Source of the DNA: AV69 sp963742315
Lineage (GTDB): Bacteria; Verrucomicrobiota; Verrucomicrobiia; Chthoniobacterales; UBA10450
Assembly: GCA_963742315.1 (NCBI GenBank)
Contig: CAVULE010000015.1
Coordinates: forward strand, 488,875-552,874
DNA length: 64,000 nt
Reading direction: 5' to 3'
Shown: positions 44,428 to 53,951 of the stretch, one piece after another
How the letters are laid out: the number at the start of each line of letters is the position of its first letter
Numbering within the stretch: position 1 is the stretch's first letter
Program-made: the position numbers and the translations under genes
Notes under the pieces: generated by a model
What the model was told of the DNA's origin: nothing
Database searches by the model: none
Seen by the model: the letters and a program-made list of their open reading frames with translations, nothing else

Positions 44428-46527
44428 TTAAAAGGCGAAACCAAAACTGAAATGGAACGCGCCGAAATCTTCGTGCCGGTGCGGATCAGGATTGACGCCG
44501 TAATCCAGCCGGATCGGGCCAATAGGGAGTTTATAGCGTAAACCCGCGCCGATGCCGTAGCGCATGTCGTTGAAGCCGGGATTGTCGGCGTCGGGGAGCA
44601 GGTTGCCGGCATCAACAAAAACGGCGCCCTGCAATTCGCCATAAAGTGGAAAGGTATATTCCACGTTGAAAATGGTGTAGAACTCGCCGCCGATCGGAAA
44701 ACCATGATCATGCGGGCCGAGCTCGCGCTCGCCGAAACTGCGCACAGTGGTGCTGCCGCCGTTGAAGAAACGTTCGTCAATTGGAATTGCCGCGATGTCA
44801 CTTGTGCTTCCATTAAGCGGCCGAATCACACCGGCGCGGGCACCGAACTCCAGTAAAGTTTTGCCAATCGGGATGAAGTAACTGGCGCGCGCGGTGGTCC
44901 GAAAATACTCGATCTCACTTCCGATCGCACTGGCGGCGAGTTCGAAGGTTTGATTAAAGACAAAACCGCGGCTCGGCACCACCGCGCTATCGCGCAAATC
45001 GAGGGTGTGAAAAAAGCCAACCGAACTGACGAAGTAATTCATGTTACCAAGGAGATCATCATCGATATCGGCGCTGATAATTTCGTCGCGCCGCTGCGAA
45101 GCAAAAAGGCCAATCTGATATTGCTTGGTGATGTTGTAGGAAAACTCCGTTCGCAGGCCGATTTCAAACTTCGAATAACCGTCATAATCGAAGGTCAGGG
45201 CACTCAGCCGAACCTTCAGTTCGACGTTACTTTCGAGAAAATGGGGATCGTCCCACAAAATCTCGCCTTTGTAGCCGCGCTCTGAAATCTCGATTGAAGT
45301 AATGAGGGGTCGGCCGTAGCCGAAGAGATCCCTGTCGGCGTACTGGATGCCAAAGATTGCGCCCTCATACGAACCGTAACCGACGGACACACCGAACTCT
45401 TTCGCCTTTGCTTCTTCGGCGGCAATGTCGAGCCGAAGGTAATTTCCACCTTCGGGCTGGGGATTGATTTGCAGAACATTGAAAAGGCCAGTGCGCATCA
45501 GCTCGCGAAACTTTTCGTCCAACACATCCGGGCTGTAATTTTTCCCCTGAAGCGAGGCAAAGCGATTATGGACATAACTCGGTCGCAGGCGGCGCAAGCC
45601 GGTCACGTTCACCTCGCCAAACTTGTAAACCGGTCCTGGCGAAATCACGACCATCACCGGCACGCGACCGGCAACGGAAGTTTCCGGCTCGCCCGTCGCT
45701 TCCACTTTCACGGCATAATAACCGCGCGCTTTGTAGTAGGCTTGCAACCGCCGCGAAATGTCATCAACCCGGTGATCGGTATAAGGTTGCGAAAGCAAAT
45801 CGACCATCTGCCCGCGTAATGTTGCCGGGTCGTAAATAGGGTTTCCGCGAAAAATCAAGTCCCCGAAAAAATATTGCCTGCCTTCATGCACCGGGATCGT
45901 GATATCTACCCGGGCACCGTCGCTGCTGAAGTGAAATTGCGGCGCATCCACTGTCGCCCCGAGATAGCCTTCTCCGACATAGTAGCGATGCAGCAGGTCT
46001 GCGCCTTCCTGTATATCGGCCGCTACAAACGGCAGGTCCTTTTGTAATCGCGAGTAACGCTCCCGCGTCGGACCGACTACGTATTCGAAAAGTTTCTCCG
46101 CCGGAACATGATTGTTACCGACAAAATTGATCGTGCCCAAAATCGCCTGTGGCCCTTCGGTCACATTCAGTACGAGGCGCGATCCGCCCTCAATGGAATA
46201 GTGCACCTCGACTTTGGCATAACCGTGTTTGCGGTAGAAGAGCTCCAAAAAAAATGCGGCGTCATCCGCGCGCGCGGCCGTTAATCCAAAATCGTGGATG
46301 GTTGCGATTTCTTCCTTCAGGACGGAACGCAATTCTTCTTCCTTAAACGCGGTGGCGCCGCGAATCTCCAGATCAGTGCTCCGCGCTTTTTGCGTCTCCC
46401 GGCGTTCGATAACCTTACGTTCGCGGGCGTGTTCCTCCGGCCGTTTCACATCCACCGCGCTTTGGCCAGGCAGGTCGGACACGCCACTGAATGCCATTAA
46501 GGCGAGGAAAAAAACCGCCCGTCGCAT
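44428..46527 (-). CDS. tamA: BamA/TamA-type outer membrane protein
   Basis: 699 residues with signal peptide (AVFFLALMAFSGVSDLPGQS). Several POTRA domains (~50-370: TDLEIRGATAFKEEELRSVL, LVLNVTEGPQAILGTINFVG, GARVDITIPVHEGRQYFFGD, VMVVISPGPVYKFGEVNVTG), then a 16-strand Omp85 barrel ending in F (FHFSFGFAF). The barrel has the FNGGSTTVRSFGERELGP loop of the family (VRGF/VRSF-like motif). It starts 1 bp after the tamB stop (TGAGATG), so translation is coupled. With TamB it forms the TAM bridge for barrel protein or lipid insertion. It could also be a BamA paralog; pairing with TamB favours TamA. Confidence 0.9.
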   Translation of the reverse strand: MRRAVFFLALMAFSGVSDLPGQSAVDVKRPEEHARERKVIERRETQKARSTDLEIRGATAFKEEELRSVLKEEIATIHDFGLTAARADDAAFFLELFYRKHGYAKVEVHYSIEGGSRLVLNVTEGPQAILGTINFVGNNHVPAEKLFEYVVGPTRERYSRLQKDLPFVAADIQEGADLLHRYYVGEGYLGATVDAPQFHFSSDGARVDITIPVHEGRQYFFGDLIFRGNPIYDPATLRGQMVDLLSQPYTDHRVDDISRRLQAYYKARGYYAVKVEATGEPETSVAGRVPVMVVISPGPVYKFGEVNVTGLRRLRPSYVHNRFASLQGKNYSPDVLDEKFRELMRTGLFNVLQINPQPEGGNYLRLDIAAEEAKAKEFGVSVGYGSYEGAIFGIQYADRDLFGYGRPLITSIEISERGYKGEILWDDPHFLESNVELKVRLSALTFDYDGYSKFEIGLRTEFSYNITKQYQIGLFASQRRDEIISADIDDDLLGNMNYFVSSVGFFHTLDLRDSAVVPSRGFVFNQTFELAASAIGSEIEYFRTTARASYFIPIGKTLLEFGARAGVIRPLNGSTSDIAAIPIDERFFNGGSTTVRSFGERELGPHDHGFPIGGEFYTIFNVEYTFPLYGELQGAVFVDAGNLLPDADNPGFNDMRYGIGAGLRYKLPIGPIRLDYGVNPDPHRHEDFGAFHFSFGFAF

Positions 46528-46528
46528 C

Positions 46529-49500
46529 TCAATGGAATCGGATGAGGTATTTCACCTGACCGCGAAATTCTCCCCCAACTCCAAGGTCACCGACAAGCAC
46601 CCAATTCTCGTTAACTTTAAATCGCGCGCTGCCCTGCTGACGACCGGTGCGCGGGTCGACCGTGCCAACATCGACCTGCAAACGGTCGAAGACGGAATTG
46701 CTCTGGGTGGGCTGGCCTTTCTTGAAAATCTTCCGGTAAAGCTGCTGCACCAGCAACATGGCCGCACGGCCGGCCAAGACATTGCTATTTCCAGTCAGCT
46801 CCTGACGGGTCGCTCCAGTAGCGAGAAGCGAAATGATTTCTTCTTGAGGCAAGGGGGGCTCGCTCGTGAAAATGGCCTGCGGCGCGAGTGAATCCCCATA
46901 AACGTAAACGCGCACGGTGTAATCGCGGATTACCGATCTGCCTTGCAAGTCAATCCTGGGATTAAACGAATCGCTCGGATCAAAATAGAGAAAGCCATTC
47001 GTCACATCGAGCCGGCTGAACGGCAAAGTTGCTTCCACGTCCTGCAATTTCACTATCCCTTTCAATTCGGGATGGGAGCCAGTGCCGCCTAAATGCAGAT
47101 CGGCAATAGCCTTTCCGTTGGCGAGGTTACCGCGAATTGAAAATGGATCTTTCGTTTTGACCGCGACATCGAACTTCCAATCACGCAACGGCGGAGTTTT
47201 AATCGAATAGTCCGGTCGGTCTTCAATCGGCTCGGGCGCAGGCCGACCCGGCAATCCGATCGGAATCAAATCGATGTCTTTAAGGAAATGACTGTTGGTC
47301 AACGCGACATTTCCTTTCACCGTCGCGCTCATCACCGGTCCGCTAACTTTCAAATTCGCGTCTGCCCGCGCGGTCAGTGAATCGTTCCGCGCGATCAGGA
47401 CACTTTCCGCTCGCAAATCGAGGTCAATGTTTGCGTCGGTCAGCTTGGTGAAAACGACCCGGCCACCGAGGGTGAACGGTCCGCCGGCGAGATCGCCCCG
47501 AAATTTTTCCAGGGTCACTGCATTGTCGCGAAAAATCAGGCGGGATTGGAATCCGTGCAGCGCCGGCAATGTCGCGTTAGTGAAGCGCGCGGCATTAATG
47601 GTGATGTCGCCGCTGCCGTTGAAGGCCGGGCGCGCAATCGTTCCGCCAATGGCGACATCGAACGCCACGTCGCCGTCCAGTTGCTCAACCGCAGGAATGA
47701 ATTGCCGCAAAAAATTCACCGAGCTTCGCGGCAAGCGGACTGTCGCCTGCACCGGCGTGTTCTCGTCAAAGGAGCGCGTACTCAATATCTTGCCGGCATC
47801 GAATGGCATTGTTGCCGCAATACTGAGGGGTTGAATTTTCGCCTGCTTCAATTCGCCGACGAGATTGAGCTTGTTTCCTGCAGCGTCCGCCGAAACACGA
47901 AAAGTGGCCGGATCAAGATTCGGTAGTTTCGGGTTGCGCAGATCGCGCCCATCCACATCGAGACGGGCTTGCAAATTCGCCAGGGTGCCGCCGGCTTGCA
48001 GCTTCACCGATAAAAGCCCGCTTGCGAGCGGCTCGATCTCAAAGTCGTCGAACAATTTCTTGAGATCGAGATTCGCTGAATCAAATGTCGCGTTGACCTT
48101 TCCATCACGCGGGAAAACCGGCTGCTTGGTGCCGACATTTCCCCAGATAAGCGGAATCGAAGCATAGCCGGACGCGTATTTCGCCTGCCCCTGATCAAGC
48201 TGAATCTTTGAAATCTCCAGGATCTCGCCCTTGGCAGAAACGATTGCCTGAAAATCCATCCGATCGCTACCGATAAAAAACGTCGGAATCTCGAGGCCCG
48301 CCGGCGAATAAGTAGCGTCGATGTTTGCGGTCAACGCTTTCATATTGCCGAGTTGACCGTTCTTCCAGGCCAGTTTCAAAAATCCATTTTCCGTTAGCTT
48401 CGGCAGTGAACCGCGCCCCTCCCAATTCAGTAAAAACGAACCGCGTAACTCAGTCTTGTTTCCGCTCGCTTCCAACAGCGGCTTGAGCGTGCTCATGTCG
48501 GCAATATCAACCACGAGTTTGCCGGCGAATTTCTTCTCGCCCCGCAAATCGAGCGTGCCCTGGCCGTTCACGAAGTCGCGCTGATTAAGATTGGCAGTAA
48601 AATCATTGAGAAAAATCCTGCTCTGCCAGATCGATCCCGCGCCGCTTAGTTGCGGGACAGACAAATTGCGGATTTGCAGCTTCGATCCGTAAACATTGAA
48701 CCATCCATCCGCGGTCGCTCCGTTCCACTGCACAATTCCGGAGGCGTTGAGCGTGCCGCTGACCCGGTTCGGGGAATTCCCATTCCAAAAATCGGCCGTT
48801 TCGGGAGAATCGATCGCGACTTGGATCGTTGCCGGCTGTCTGATGAAATCTTTTTCGTCAGCGCGTAATCGCACGGAAGCGTTACTCACGATCTGGTTCG
48901 ATCCGCGCTGCACCTTTACGTTGCTGATGGTGATCAGGCTGCCGTTTTGGTCGAGCTGCCCTGAAATTGTGTCGACGGCAAATTCGCTGTTCCTCACGGC
49001 CGAAGCCACCGCTGTAGCATTGGCGCGCAGCCCTTCAAACCAGGCCTCGTCTTTCGAATGCAATCGTAAATTTTTCTCAGCCCTTCCCGTCGCTTCAAAC
49101 TTTTCCAGCGTGAAATCCCCACTGCTCACCGGCCCCGAAGCAACATGAAACCCGGCCTGCAATTGCTCGTCGCGAATTTCCAATGTCCCATTGATTTGCG
49201 CATGACCGCCCAGCGGTTTTTCCATCGCGGAGGTGATGGGGCCGAGATCGAGATCGTTACTAACAACCTCAAACTTCGCCGGGCTGCGCCCCAGGTCATC
49301 AGCGCGCTCCGGCAATTGAACCGTTCCGTGAATTTGCAGCGCCGTTCCCGCACGCGTGAGTTCAACCGGTTGAATCGTGGCCACGCCGTCATGAGCAGAA
49401 ATCTGTGCCGCCGCCCGATCGAAAGTCGCGCCCACCACTTGCAGATCCCGCACGACTCCATCCCCCGAAGCCGCCCAGGTTTTCGGTGCACGCAATAAAC

Positions 49501-50401
49501 CAACAAAATCAAAGGTGAAATTCTCGACGTTTCCCTGGACCGGCGCATCCGAGAACAAGCCGAGCTTCTTTGCGGATGAGAGGGAAAGATTGTGCGCGGT
49601 CGTGTGCGACTTAATGAAAAGCGATCGGTCTTGTTCTGTCAGCGAGGCCTGCAAATCAATCGGCGCGCCGTCGAGCGTCCCGACCAGACGCAAATTCATC
49701 ATGTGCTCCCGGATGCGCGAGGCATCAGCGTTGATGAGGGAGAAACGCGTCTGTTCGTTCAAAACCACGTCGCGCAAAGCCAAATTACGATTGTCGTAAC
49801 TGGTTGTCCCCGTCACACCTGTCCACGCTTCACCGGTCGGTAATTGCAACAATGTCACGCTCAATGCGCCCGGAACACGCGGATTTAAATCGAGCGACAG
49901 ATTTTCCGCGATGAAATCATGCGCCGGATCGCGCACGATCACCGTCACATTGTCCAGGCGCGCGCGTTCCGGAAACACCGCCGGTAGTGTCACCTTTTCG
50001 CGCGGGCGCGGCGCAACTTGCACCCGTACTTTCGCGGGATCCACGACCACGCGCGCGTTTCGTGCCTCGATCGACTCGAGAAAATCGGCATGACCGCGGA
50101 TCAACGAAAACAAACTGTATTCTGCGTGAACGTATTCTGCGTCGGCAATTTCGATCGCGGCCGATCCAGTCGGAACGAGATGGAGATTCCGGACCGTTAG
50201 TGCGGTAAAAACGTTGCCTTCTGCGCGAAAACTTAGCTTGAGATTTTCTTGCGCCGCACGGTGGACCGCGAACCAGTGAATGGCGCCGAGGAGAATCAGT
50301 CGGTGAGAAATGATGAGCAGCGCAAGGATTATCCCAATCGAAATCCAAATCTGACGCCGCCGTTTTCCCTTCGGCTGAGAATTATCCTGAGCATCCTCCA
50401 C
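46529..50401 (-). CDS. tamB: Translocation and assembly module protein TamB
   Basis: 1290 residues. N-terminal membrane anchor (IWISIGIILALLIISHRLIL, ~residues 18-37), then a very long repeating beta-taco body and the C-terminal DUF490/TamB domain (~930-1290: LFRDNAVTLEKFRGDLAGGP, GGTIARPAFNGSGDITINAA, ... GFLYFDPSDSFNPRIDLQGR, EEIISLLATGATRQELTGNS, LQVDVGTVDPRTGRQQGSAR, FKVNENWVLVGDLGVGGEFR). It spans the periplasm from the inner membrane to TamA and is involved in lipid transport and barrel insertion. Its gene lies before tamA here, the reverse of the enterobacterial order. Size is normal for the family. Confidence 0.93.
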   Translation of the reverse strand: MEDAQDNSQPKGKRRRQIWISIGIILALLIISHRLILLGAIHWFAVHRAAQENLKLSFRAEGNVFTALTVRNLHLVPTGSAAIEIADAEYVHAEYSLFSLIRGHADFLESIEARNARVVVDPAKVRVQVAPRPREKVTLPAVFPERARLDNVTVIVRDPAHDFIAENLSLDLNPRVPGALSVTLLQLPTGEAWTGVTGTTSYDNRNLALRDVVLNEQTRFSLINADASRIREHMMNLRLVGTLDGAPIDLQASLTEQDRSLFIKSHTTAHNLSLSSAKKLGLFSDAPVQGNVENFTFDFVGLLRAPKTWAASGDGVVRDLQVVGATFDRAAAQISAHDGVATIQPVELTRAGTALQIHGTVQLPERADDLGRSPAKFEVVSNDLDLGPITSAMEKPLGGHAQINGTLEIRDEQLQAGFHVASGPVSSGDFTLEKFEATGRAEKNLRLHSKDEAWFEGLRANATAVASAVRNSEFAVDTISGQLDQNGSLITISNVKVQRGSNQIVSNASVRLRADEKDFIRQPATIQVAIDSPETADFWNGNSPNRVSGTLNASGIVQWNGATADGWFNVYGSKLQIRNLSVPQLSGAGSIWQSRIFLNDFTANLNQRDFVNGQGTLDLRGEKKFAGKLVVDIADMSTLKPLLEASGNKTELRGSFLLNWEGRGSLPKLTENGFLKLAWKNGQLGNMKALTANIDATYSPAGLEIPTFFIGSDRMDFQAIVSAKGEILEISKIQLDQGQAKYASGYASIPLIWGNVGTKQPVFPRDGKVNATFDSANLDLKKLFDDFEIEPLASGLLSVKLQAGGTLANLQARLDVDGRDLRNPKLPNLDPATFRVSADAAGNKLNLVGELKQAKIQPLSIAATMPFDAGKILSTRSFDENTPVQATVRLPRSSVNFLRQFIPAVEQLDGDVAFDVAIGGTIARPAFNGSGDITINAARFTNATLPALHGFQSRLIFRDNAVTLEKFRGDLAGGPFTLGGRVVFTKLTDANIDLDLRAESVLIARNDSLTARADANLKVSGPVMSATVKGNVALTNSHFLKDIDLIPIGLPGRPAPEPIEDRPDYSIKTPPLRDWKFDVAVKTKDPFSIRGNLANGKAIADLHLGGTGSHPELKGIVKLQDVEATLPFSRLDVTNGFLYFDPSDSFNPRIDLQGRSVIRDYTVRVYVYGDSLAPQAIFTSEPPLPQEEIISLLATGATRQELTGNSNVLAGRAAMLLVQQLYRKIFKKGQPTQSNSVFDRLQVDVGTVDPRTGRQQGSARFKVNENWVLVGDLGVGGEFRGQVKYLIRFH

Positions 50402-50548
50402 GAGCGTTTTATCCTATGGACTGCTCTGGAAAGAGCAACCGGATCATCCCGCATCTAAGACTTGAGATTGTGACCTCCAGCCTTCGTTAAAGCTCCAGAA
50501 AGTCTATCTATCACTCACATCGCTGTTTGAGTTTGATTTGTTGGGCCT

Positions 50549-51078
50549 TTGCCGTTCTTAATTCGAGCTATTGTGGAACCGTGCGAAGCACTTGGCTTGG
50601 CAGCGCCGGTCGCAGTAACCCTGGCCGGGTTTGCCGGAGTGGTAGTAGTTTTTCGCCCCGCTTCCGTCCATCAGTGGTCGAGCCTCGATAGGTTTCGTCT
50701 CCGCTTGTTGCTTAGTAACTCCATTCTCCCCCTCGCCTATTCCGTCATTGCGATTTTTCTGCTGACAATAAAGCCGCCGCCCGAATCCATTTGGCGTTGC
50801 TGTAGCGGGGTGGCCCTAACCTGCCAGATTCCGTTCGCGATCTTCAACTTCAAGGCAGCGCGCAGCCTCACCCCAACCGAATTCAAAGGGGTGAACAAGA
50901 TGCTGTTCTTCCCACTCTTTGGCATCGGGATCATGACGATTCGCTGCAAATCTATAACACTGCGGTGTTGAATTGGTTTTGGTCGTTTTTTGCTGGAATC
51001 GTCGTCCACCTCATGGCTGCGATGTTGCAATTCATGCGGCTGGTTCTCCTGCCGCAGCGCAACCAATCGCAAGCCTGA
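50549..51078 (+). pseudogene. Multi-helix membrane protein, frameshifted
   Basis: The first frame (from ~50549, no good ATG; ATT/ATC region) gives ALGLAAPVAVTLAGFAGVVV, FRLRLLLSNSILPLAYSVIA, WRCCSGVALTCQIPFAIFNF, TPTEFKGVNKMLFFPLFGIG. Near 50940 the frame shifts and continues LQIYNTAVLNWFWSFFAGIV, VHLMAAMLQFMRLVLLP to TGA 51076-51078. Together five or six helices make a small integral membrane protein of a type frequent as hypothetical genes in soil bacteria. The first helices look intact, so a single indel is likely. The family is unnamed to me. Confidence 0.65.
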
Positions 51079-51348
51079 GTAGCCATGGCCGCGAGAGACC
51101 CTAACTGGGAGGGGCGACTTCCGAGTCGCCGCCATCAATATCACGCGCGCCGTGCGGCAGCGGAGGGACATGCTTCCGCATGTCCTGGGACGCGCAGAAG
51201 CGCGTCCCTCCATTCCGTCCCGAAATCCTCCGGATTCTCGATGCCATCGATAATCCCCATCACCGATAACTATACGTGTGCGCGAGCTTTCCCCTAGCTT
51301 CCGAGGGAAGTGCAAGTGAAGTTAATCTGCAGGGGCAGGTAATTAGTA
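51079..51348. repeat. Intergenic repeat block (family E-like)
   Basis: About 51100-51215 holds GGAGGGGCGACTTCCGAGTC and GGAGGGACATGCTTCCGCAT, TGTCCTGGGACGCGCAGAAG, CGCGTCCCTCC, forming several palindromes similar to 28687-28743. The remainder shows no gene. Confidence 0.6.
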
Positions 51349-51570
51349 ATGATCACCGGAACTGACGTAACCGTTTGGACAATTTCCGGGCTCCTTGCGA
51401 TCGGAATTGGCTGGAGTGCTTACGCGAAACGGAAAACGCGCGACAAACTCGTGCGCGAACTGGCGGCGATGAAGCCGGACCGCCGGGAAAAAGTGCTCCA
51501 GCGTCTCAACCCGAAACTCGCGATGGAAATGCGCGAGCAATTAATGGAACGCTTCCAGATAATGAGCTAA
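51349..51570 (+). CDS. Small membrane-anchored protein
   Basis: 73 residues from ATG 51349. One N-terminal membrane helix (VTVWTISGLLAIGIGWSAY) and a basic/acidic helical tail (KRKTRDKLVRELAAMKPDRR, EKVLQRLNPKLAMEMREQLM, ERFQ). No known family. The clean helix and charge pattern suggest a real small gene; a GCAGG...-type purine stretch precedes it (GGGGCAGG, about 12 bp upstream). Confidence 0.6.
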   Translation: MITGTDVTVWTISGLLAIGIGWSAYAKRKTRDKLVRELAAMKPDRREKVLQRLNPKLAMEMREQLMERFQIMS

Positions 51571-51606
51571 CGAGCTCCGGAGAGATCTCGCGTTACTGAA
51601 GCCCGA

Positions 51607-51762
51607 TTAACAGCTGCAATTCTTCCCGCAGTTGCATTTCTTGTTATCGTTCATGGGGCAGTTCTTGCCGGTTTTCTTGCAGCTCTGAGGCTCTGCCGCA
51701 ACACCAGCACTGCAAATCGCTGCTGCTAAAATCGAAAACAGAATTTTGGTATAATTTTTCAT
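51607..51762 (-). CDS. Cys-rich secreted mini-protein (51 aa)
   Basis: A short minus-strand gene from ATG 51762 to TAA 51607-51609. It has a signal peptide (MKNYTKILFSILAAAICSAG then VAAEP) and a 25-residue mature part with seven Cys: SCKKTGKNCPMNDNKKCNCG, then KNCSC. The many Lys and Cys suggest a metal-binding or disulfide-rich periplasmic peptide. No family is recognised, but the signal peptide followed by regularly spaced Cys makes a chance frame unlikely. It stands alone between the small membrane protein and the anti-sigma gene. Confidence 0.7.
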   Translation of the reverse strand: MKNYTKILFSILAAAICSAGVAAEPQSCKKTGKNCPMNDNKKCNCGKNCSC

Positions 51763-51917
51763 TCAGACAATTTCGCGCGCGACGAGAAATGACGCTAGCG
51801 CAAAAATCACTATCGCGCCGTAGCCTTACTGGAATTGCTGGTTCATTAGTTTACTACGTCCCGGCTGTTTACTAATGCGCTGGCTTTTTAATTGGCGGAA
51901 AGCCTGCCCGTGTAGTC

Positions 51918-53015
51918 TCATGGCGCTGGAGAAGGGTTCACTCTATTTAGGACCTGAGGTTTGGTGGCTGCGCCGACGGTCATCAACACATTGCCGGCGG
52001 TGTCGACCACCTCCAGGTCCTCTCCCGTGGCACCATCAAAATTCAACGTTACCGGCGGTTCCGTACTTGCCACTGAAAGCGTCGGAGCGCCTCCCGCTGC
52101 CGTTGTTGGACTGCTTCGCAGCATCACCGCCACTGCTGAGCCGTTTATGTCGGTTCTCCCCGACCCTAACGAGACTTGATTCCCTCCTACGTCTTTGGTG
52201 CGAACGTAGAAAACCGATTTTGTCGGCAACCCAGTGAGGCTCAGCGCCACCATGGCGGTCGTTTGATCGGTGCTGTCCTGCGGAATGATCGCAGCCAAGT
52301 AACCTTTGGCGGCTGGTGCGAGGGCAGTCGGTTCCATTTGAAACACACCTGTGTCGAAACGAAACTTGGCAGGTGGCGAGGGCTCCGACACTGCAACCTC
52401 TGGCGATGCTTCAGCCAGGGCTGGCTCCGTTGATGACTGCGATACGTCAGGATCCGATAAAGACTCCGAGACGGCCAATTCTGGCGACGGGTACGGCACC
52501 GCGCTCTGTTCAGGCAATGTCCACACAGGCCCCGTCTCTGCCGCCCAGGAGGACGCCGACGCCGATCCAAGCGATTCGAATTCTGATAGCGATGGAATCG
52601 GTTTTGAATGTGCGCGGTGGTTAGCGTTTGCTGTCGGTCCTTCTGCGGATTCGCGCGGAGCGTGACGTTCGGCGACGGAGGATTTGGACGAGCTCGTCGT
52701 AGAAGTTGTCCACGTCCACCAACCCAGAGCGGCGGCCCCAAGAAGGACCGCCGCCCACGCCACCGGCAAAAGGGGTGCGGGCAAGGCAGGTCCTTTAAGA
52801 CGTTCTTGGAAAGCGGCCCCCCATAACGGCGGCGCGTGGGCGAGGAGTTGTTCGGATACCTCGGCGAAGCGTTCCCCAAGCCATTTCTGCTGCCACAGCA
52901 CGTCCGTCAGACTTTGATTACACGCCCCGCATTCTCGCGCGTGCACGATTATCTCGGCTGCGGGCGAGTCATCGTCTATTTGCGCGATTTTTGATTGGAC
53001 CTCGTGGCACTTCAT
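51918..53015 (-). CDS. Zinc-finger anti-sigma factor, membrane spanning
   Basis: 365 residues. N-terminal zf-HC2-type anti-sigma domain (MKCHEVQSKIAQIDDDSPAA, IIVHARECGACNQSLTDVLW, with the His-x3-Cys-x2-Cys zinc motif), a membrane helix (~96-114, VAWAAVLLGAAALGWWTW), a long Ser/Pro/Glu-rich stalk (~120-230) and a beta-rich extracytoplasmic domain (STDQTTAMVALSLTGLPTKS, VFYVRTKDVGGNQVSLGSG). Its start overlaps the end of the sigma gene by 47 bp, the usual arrangement in which it binds and silences that sigma factor. Confidence 0.88.
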   Translation of the reverse strand: MKCHEVQSKIAQIDDDSPAAEIIVHARECGACNQSLTDVLWQQKWLGERFAEVSEQLLAHAPPLWGAAFQERLKGPALPAPLLPVAWAAVLLGAAALGWWTWTTSTTSSSKSSVAERHAPRESAEGPTANANHRAHSKPIPSLSEFESLGSASASSWAAETGPVWTLPEQSAVPYPSPELAVSESLSDPDVSQSSTEPALAEASPEVAVSEPSPPAKFRFDTGVFQMEPTALAPAAKGYLAAIIPQDSTDQTTAMVALSLTGLPTKSVFYVRTKDVGGNQVSLGSGRTDINGSAVAVMLRSSPTTAAGGAPTLSVASTEPPVTLNFDGATGEDLEVVDTAGNVLMTVGAATKPQVLNRVNPSPAP

Positions 53016-53550
53016 AACTCGTTACGTACAGCGCCGCTCGCTTGAGCTTTTCTCCAAGCTGGGCGTGGGCGTGATTCAGCCGGGATTTCACCGTTCCAAG
53101 TGGCACCTGCAGGGTGTCGGCTATTTGTTCTAGGCGCATGCTTTCGGCATACCGTAGGACTAGCACTTCGCGGTACCTGGGCCGCAACGTGGCCAGAAGC
53201 TTCCAAAGCTGCGCGTTCTGCTCGGCATGCTCCATTAGTGAGCCGGGCAGTTCGGAAGGATCAATAAAAGTTTGGGATTCTTTCTGCTCGGCGGTTGAGA
53301 CGAAAAACATCCGCCGCAGTATCTGCCGACGCTGCCAACGATGATAACGGCGGATTAGAATACGGTAAACCCAAGTATAAACCGAACTACGATCCTCAAA
53401 CGAATTCCAACTCTTCCAAGCCTCCAATAAAGTTTCCTGGAGCAAATCCTCTCCCTCATGATGGTCCCCCGTCAGAAAACAGGCGGTGCGGTAGAGCTTT
53501 GGCTGGTGCGCCCGCATCGCAGAGGTAAAATCACGGTCGGACGTGGGCAT
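52969..53550 (-). CDS. ECF sigma-70 factor
   Basis: 193 residues from ATG 53550 (MPTSDRDFTSAMRAHQPKLY; ATG 53601 is possible). Region 2: FLTGDHHEGEDLLQETLLEA then WKSWNSFEDRSSVYTWVYRI, LIRRYHRWQR. Region 4: LLATLRPRYREVLVLRYAES, MRLEQIADTLQVPLGTVKSR, LNHAHAQLGEKL (the HTH). It would direct RNA polymerase to envelope-stress-type promoters when its anti-sigma partner, encoded downstream with an overlap, releases it. The last ~25 residues lie in the overlap. Confidence 0.93.
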   Translation of the reverse strand: MPTSDRDFTSAMRAHQPKLYRTACFLTGDHHEGEDLLQETLLEAWKSWNSFEDRSSVYTWVYRILIRRYHRWQRRQILRRMFFVSTAEQKESQTFIDPSELPGSLMEHAEQNAQLWKLLATLRPRYREVLVLRYAESMRLEQIADTLQVPLGTVKSRLNHAHAQLGEKLKRAALYVTSYEVPRGPIKNRANRR

Positions 53551-53951
53551 CGGGATGTTACTCGCCACACGTTGAGCGCAATTCGTAGCAATCGCGCGCA
53601 TTTAAGTGTGGCGGGCGACAAAGAACGAAGACACAACACGTCTCCTCATTCTCACTCGGTACCTATTCGCGCGGGAAGGGGTCAATTTTTTACCTCGCGG
53701 TCGTCACGCGACGAAAAGCGCTGTCATGGAAGCTGTGATTTTTAAGATCCCACGTTTGGAGATATGCCCGGTCAGTCCTCACCTTCTGCGCTAGTAGATA
53801 AACGATTTTATCGAAGAATGTCAGCTCTAGTTTTCTCCCTGGCGCGCCGTAGCCTCAGTGAAGGCGGCTAATGCGGCCTGGAAGGTTGCCTCCACCTTCG
53901 TTATCTGTAAAGCGTGCGACGGGATACGCCGGGCGGAGCACCACAATAGCG
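53551..53951. other. Intergenic region upstream of the sigma gene
   Basis: No gene is seen on either strand. It should hold the promoters of the divergent sigma and methyltransferase genes. I could not pick reliable -35/-10 boxes. Confidence 0.4.
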
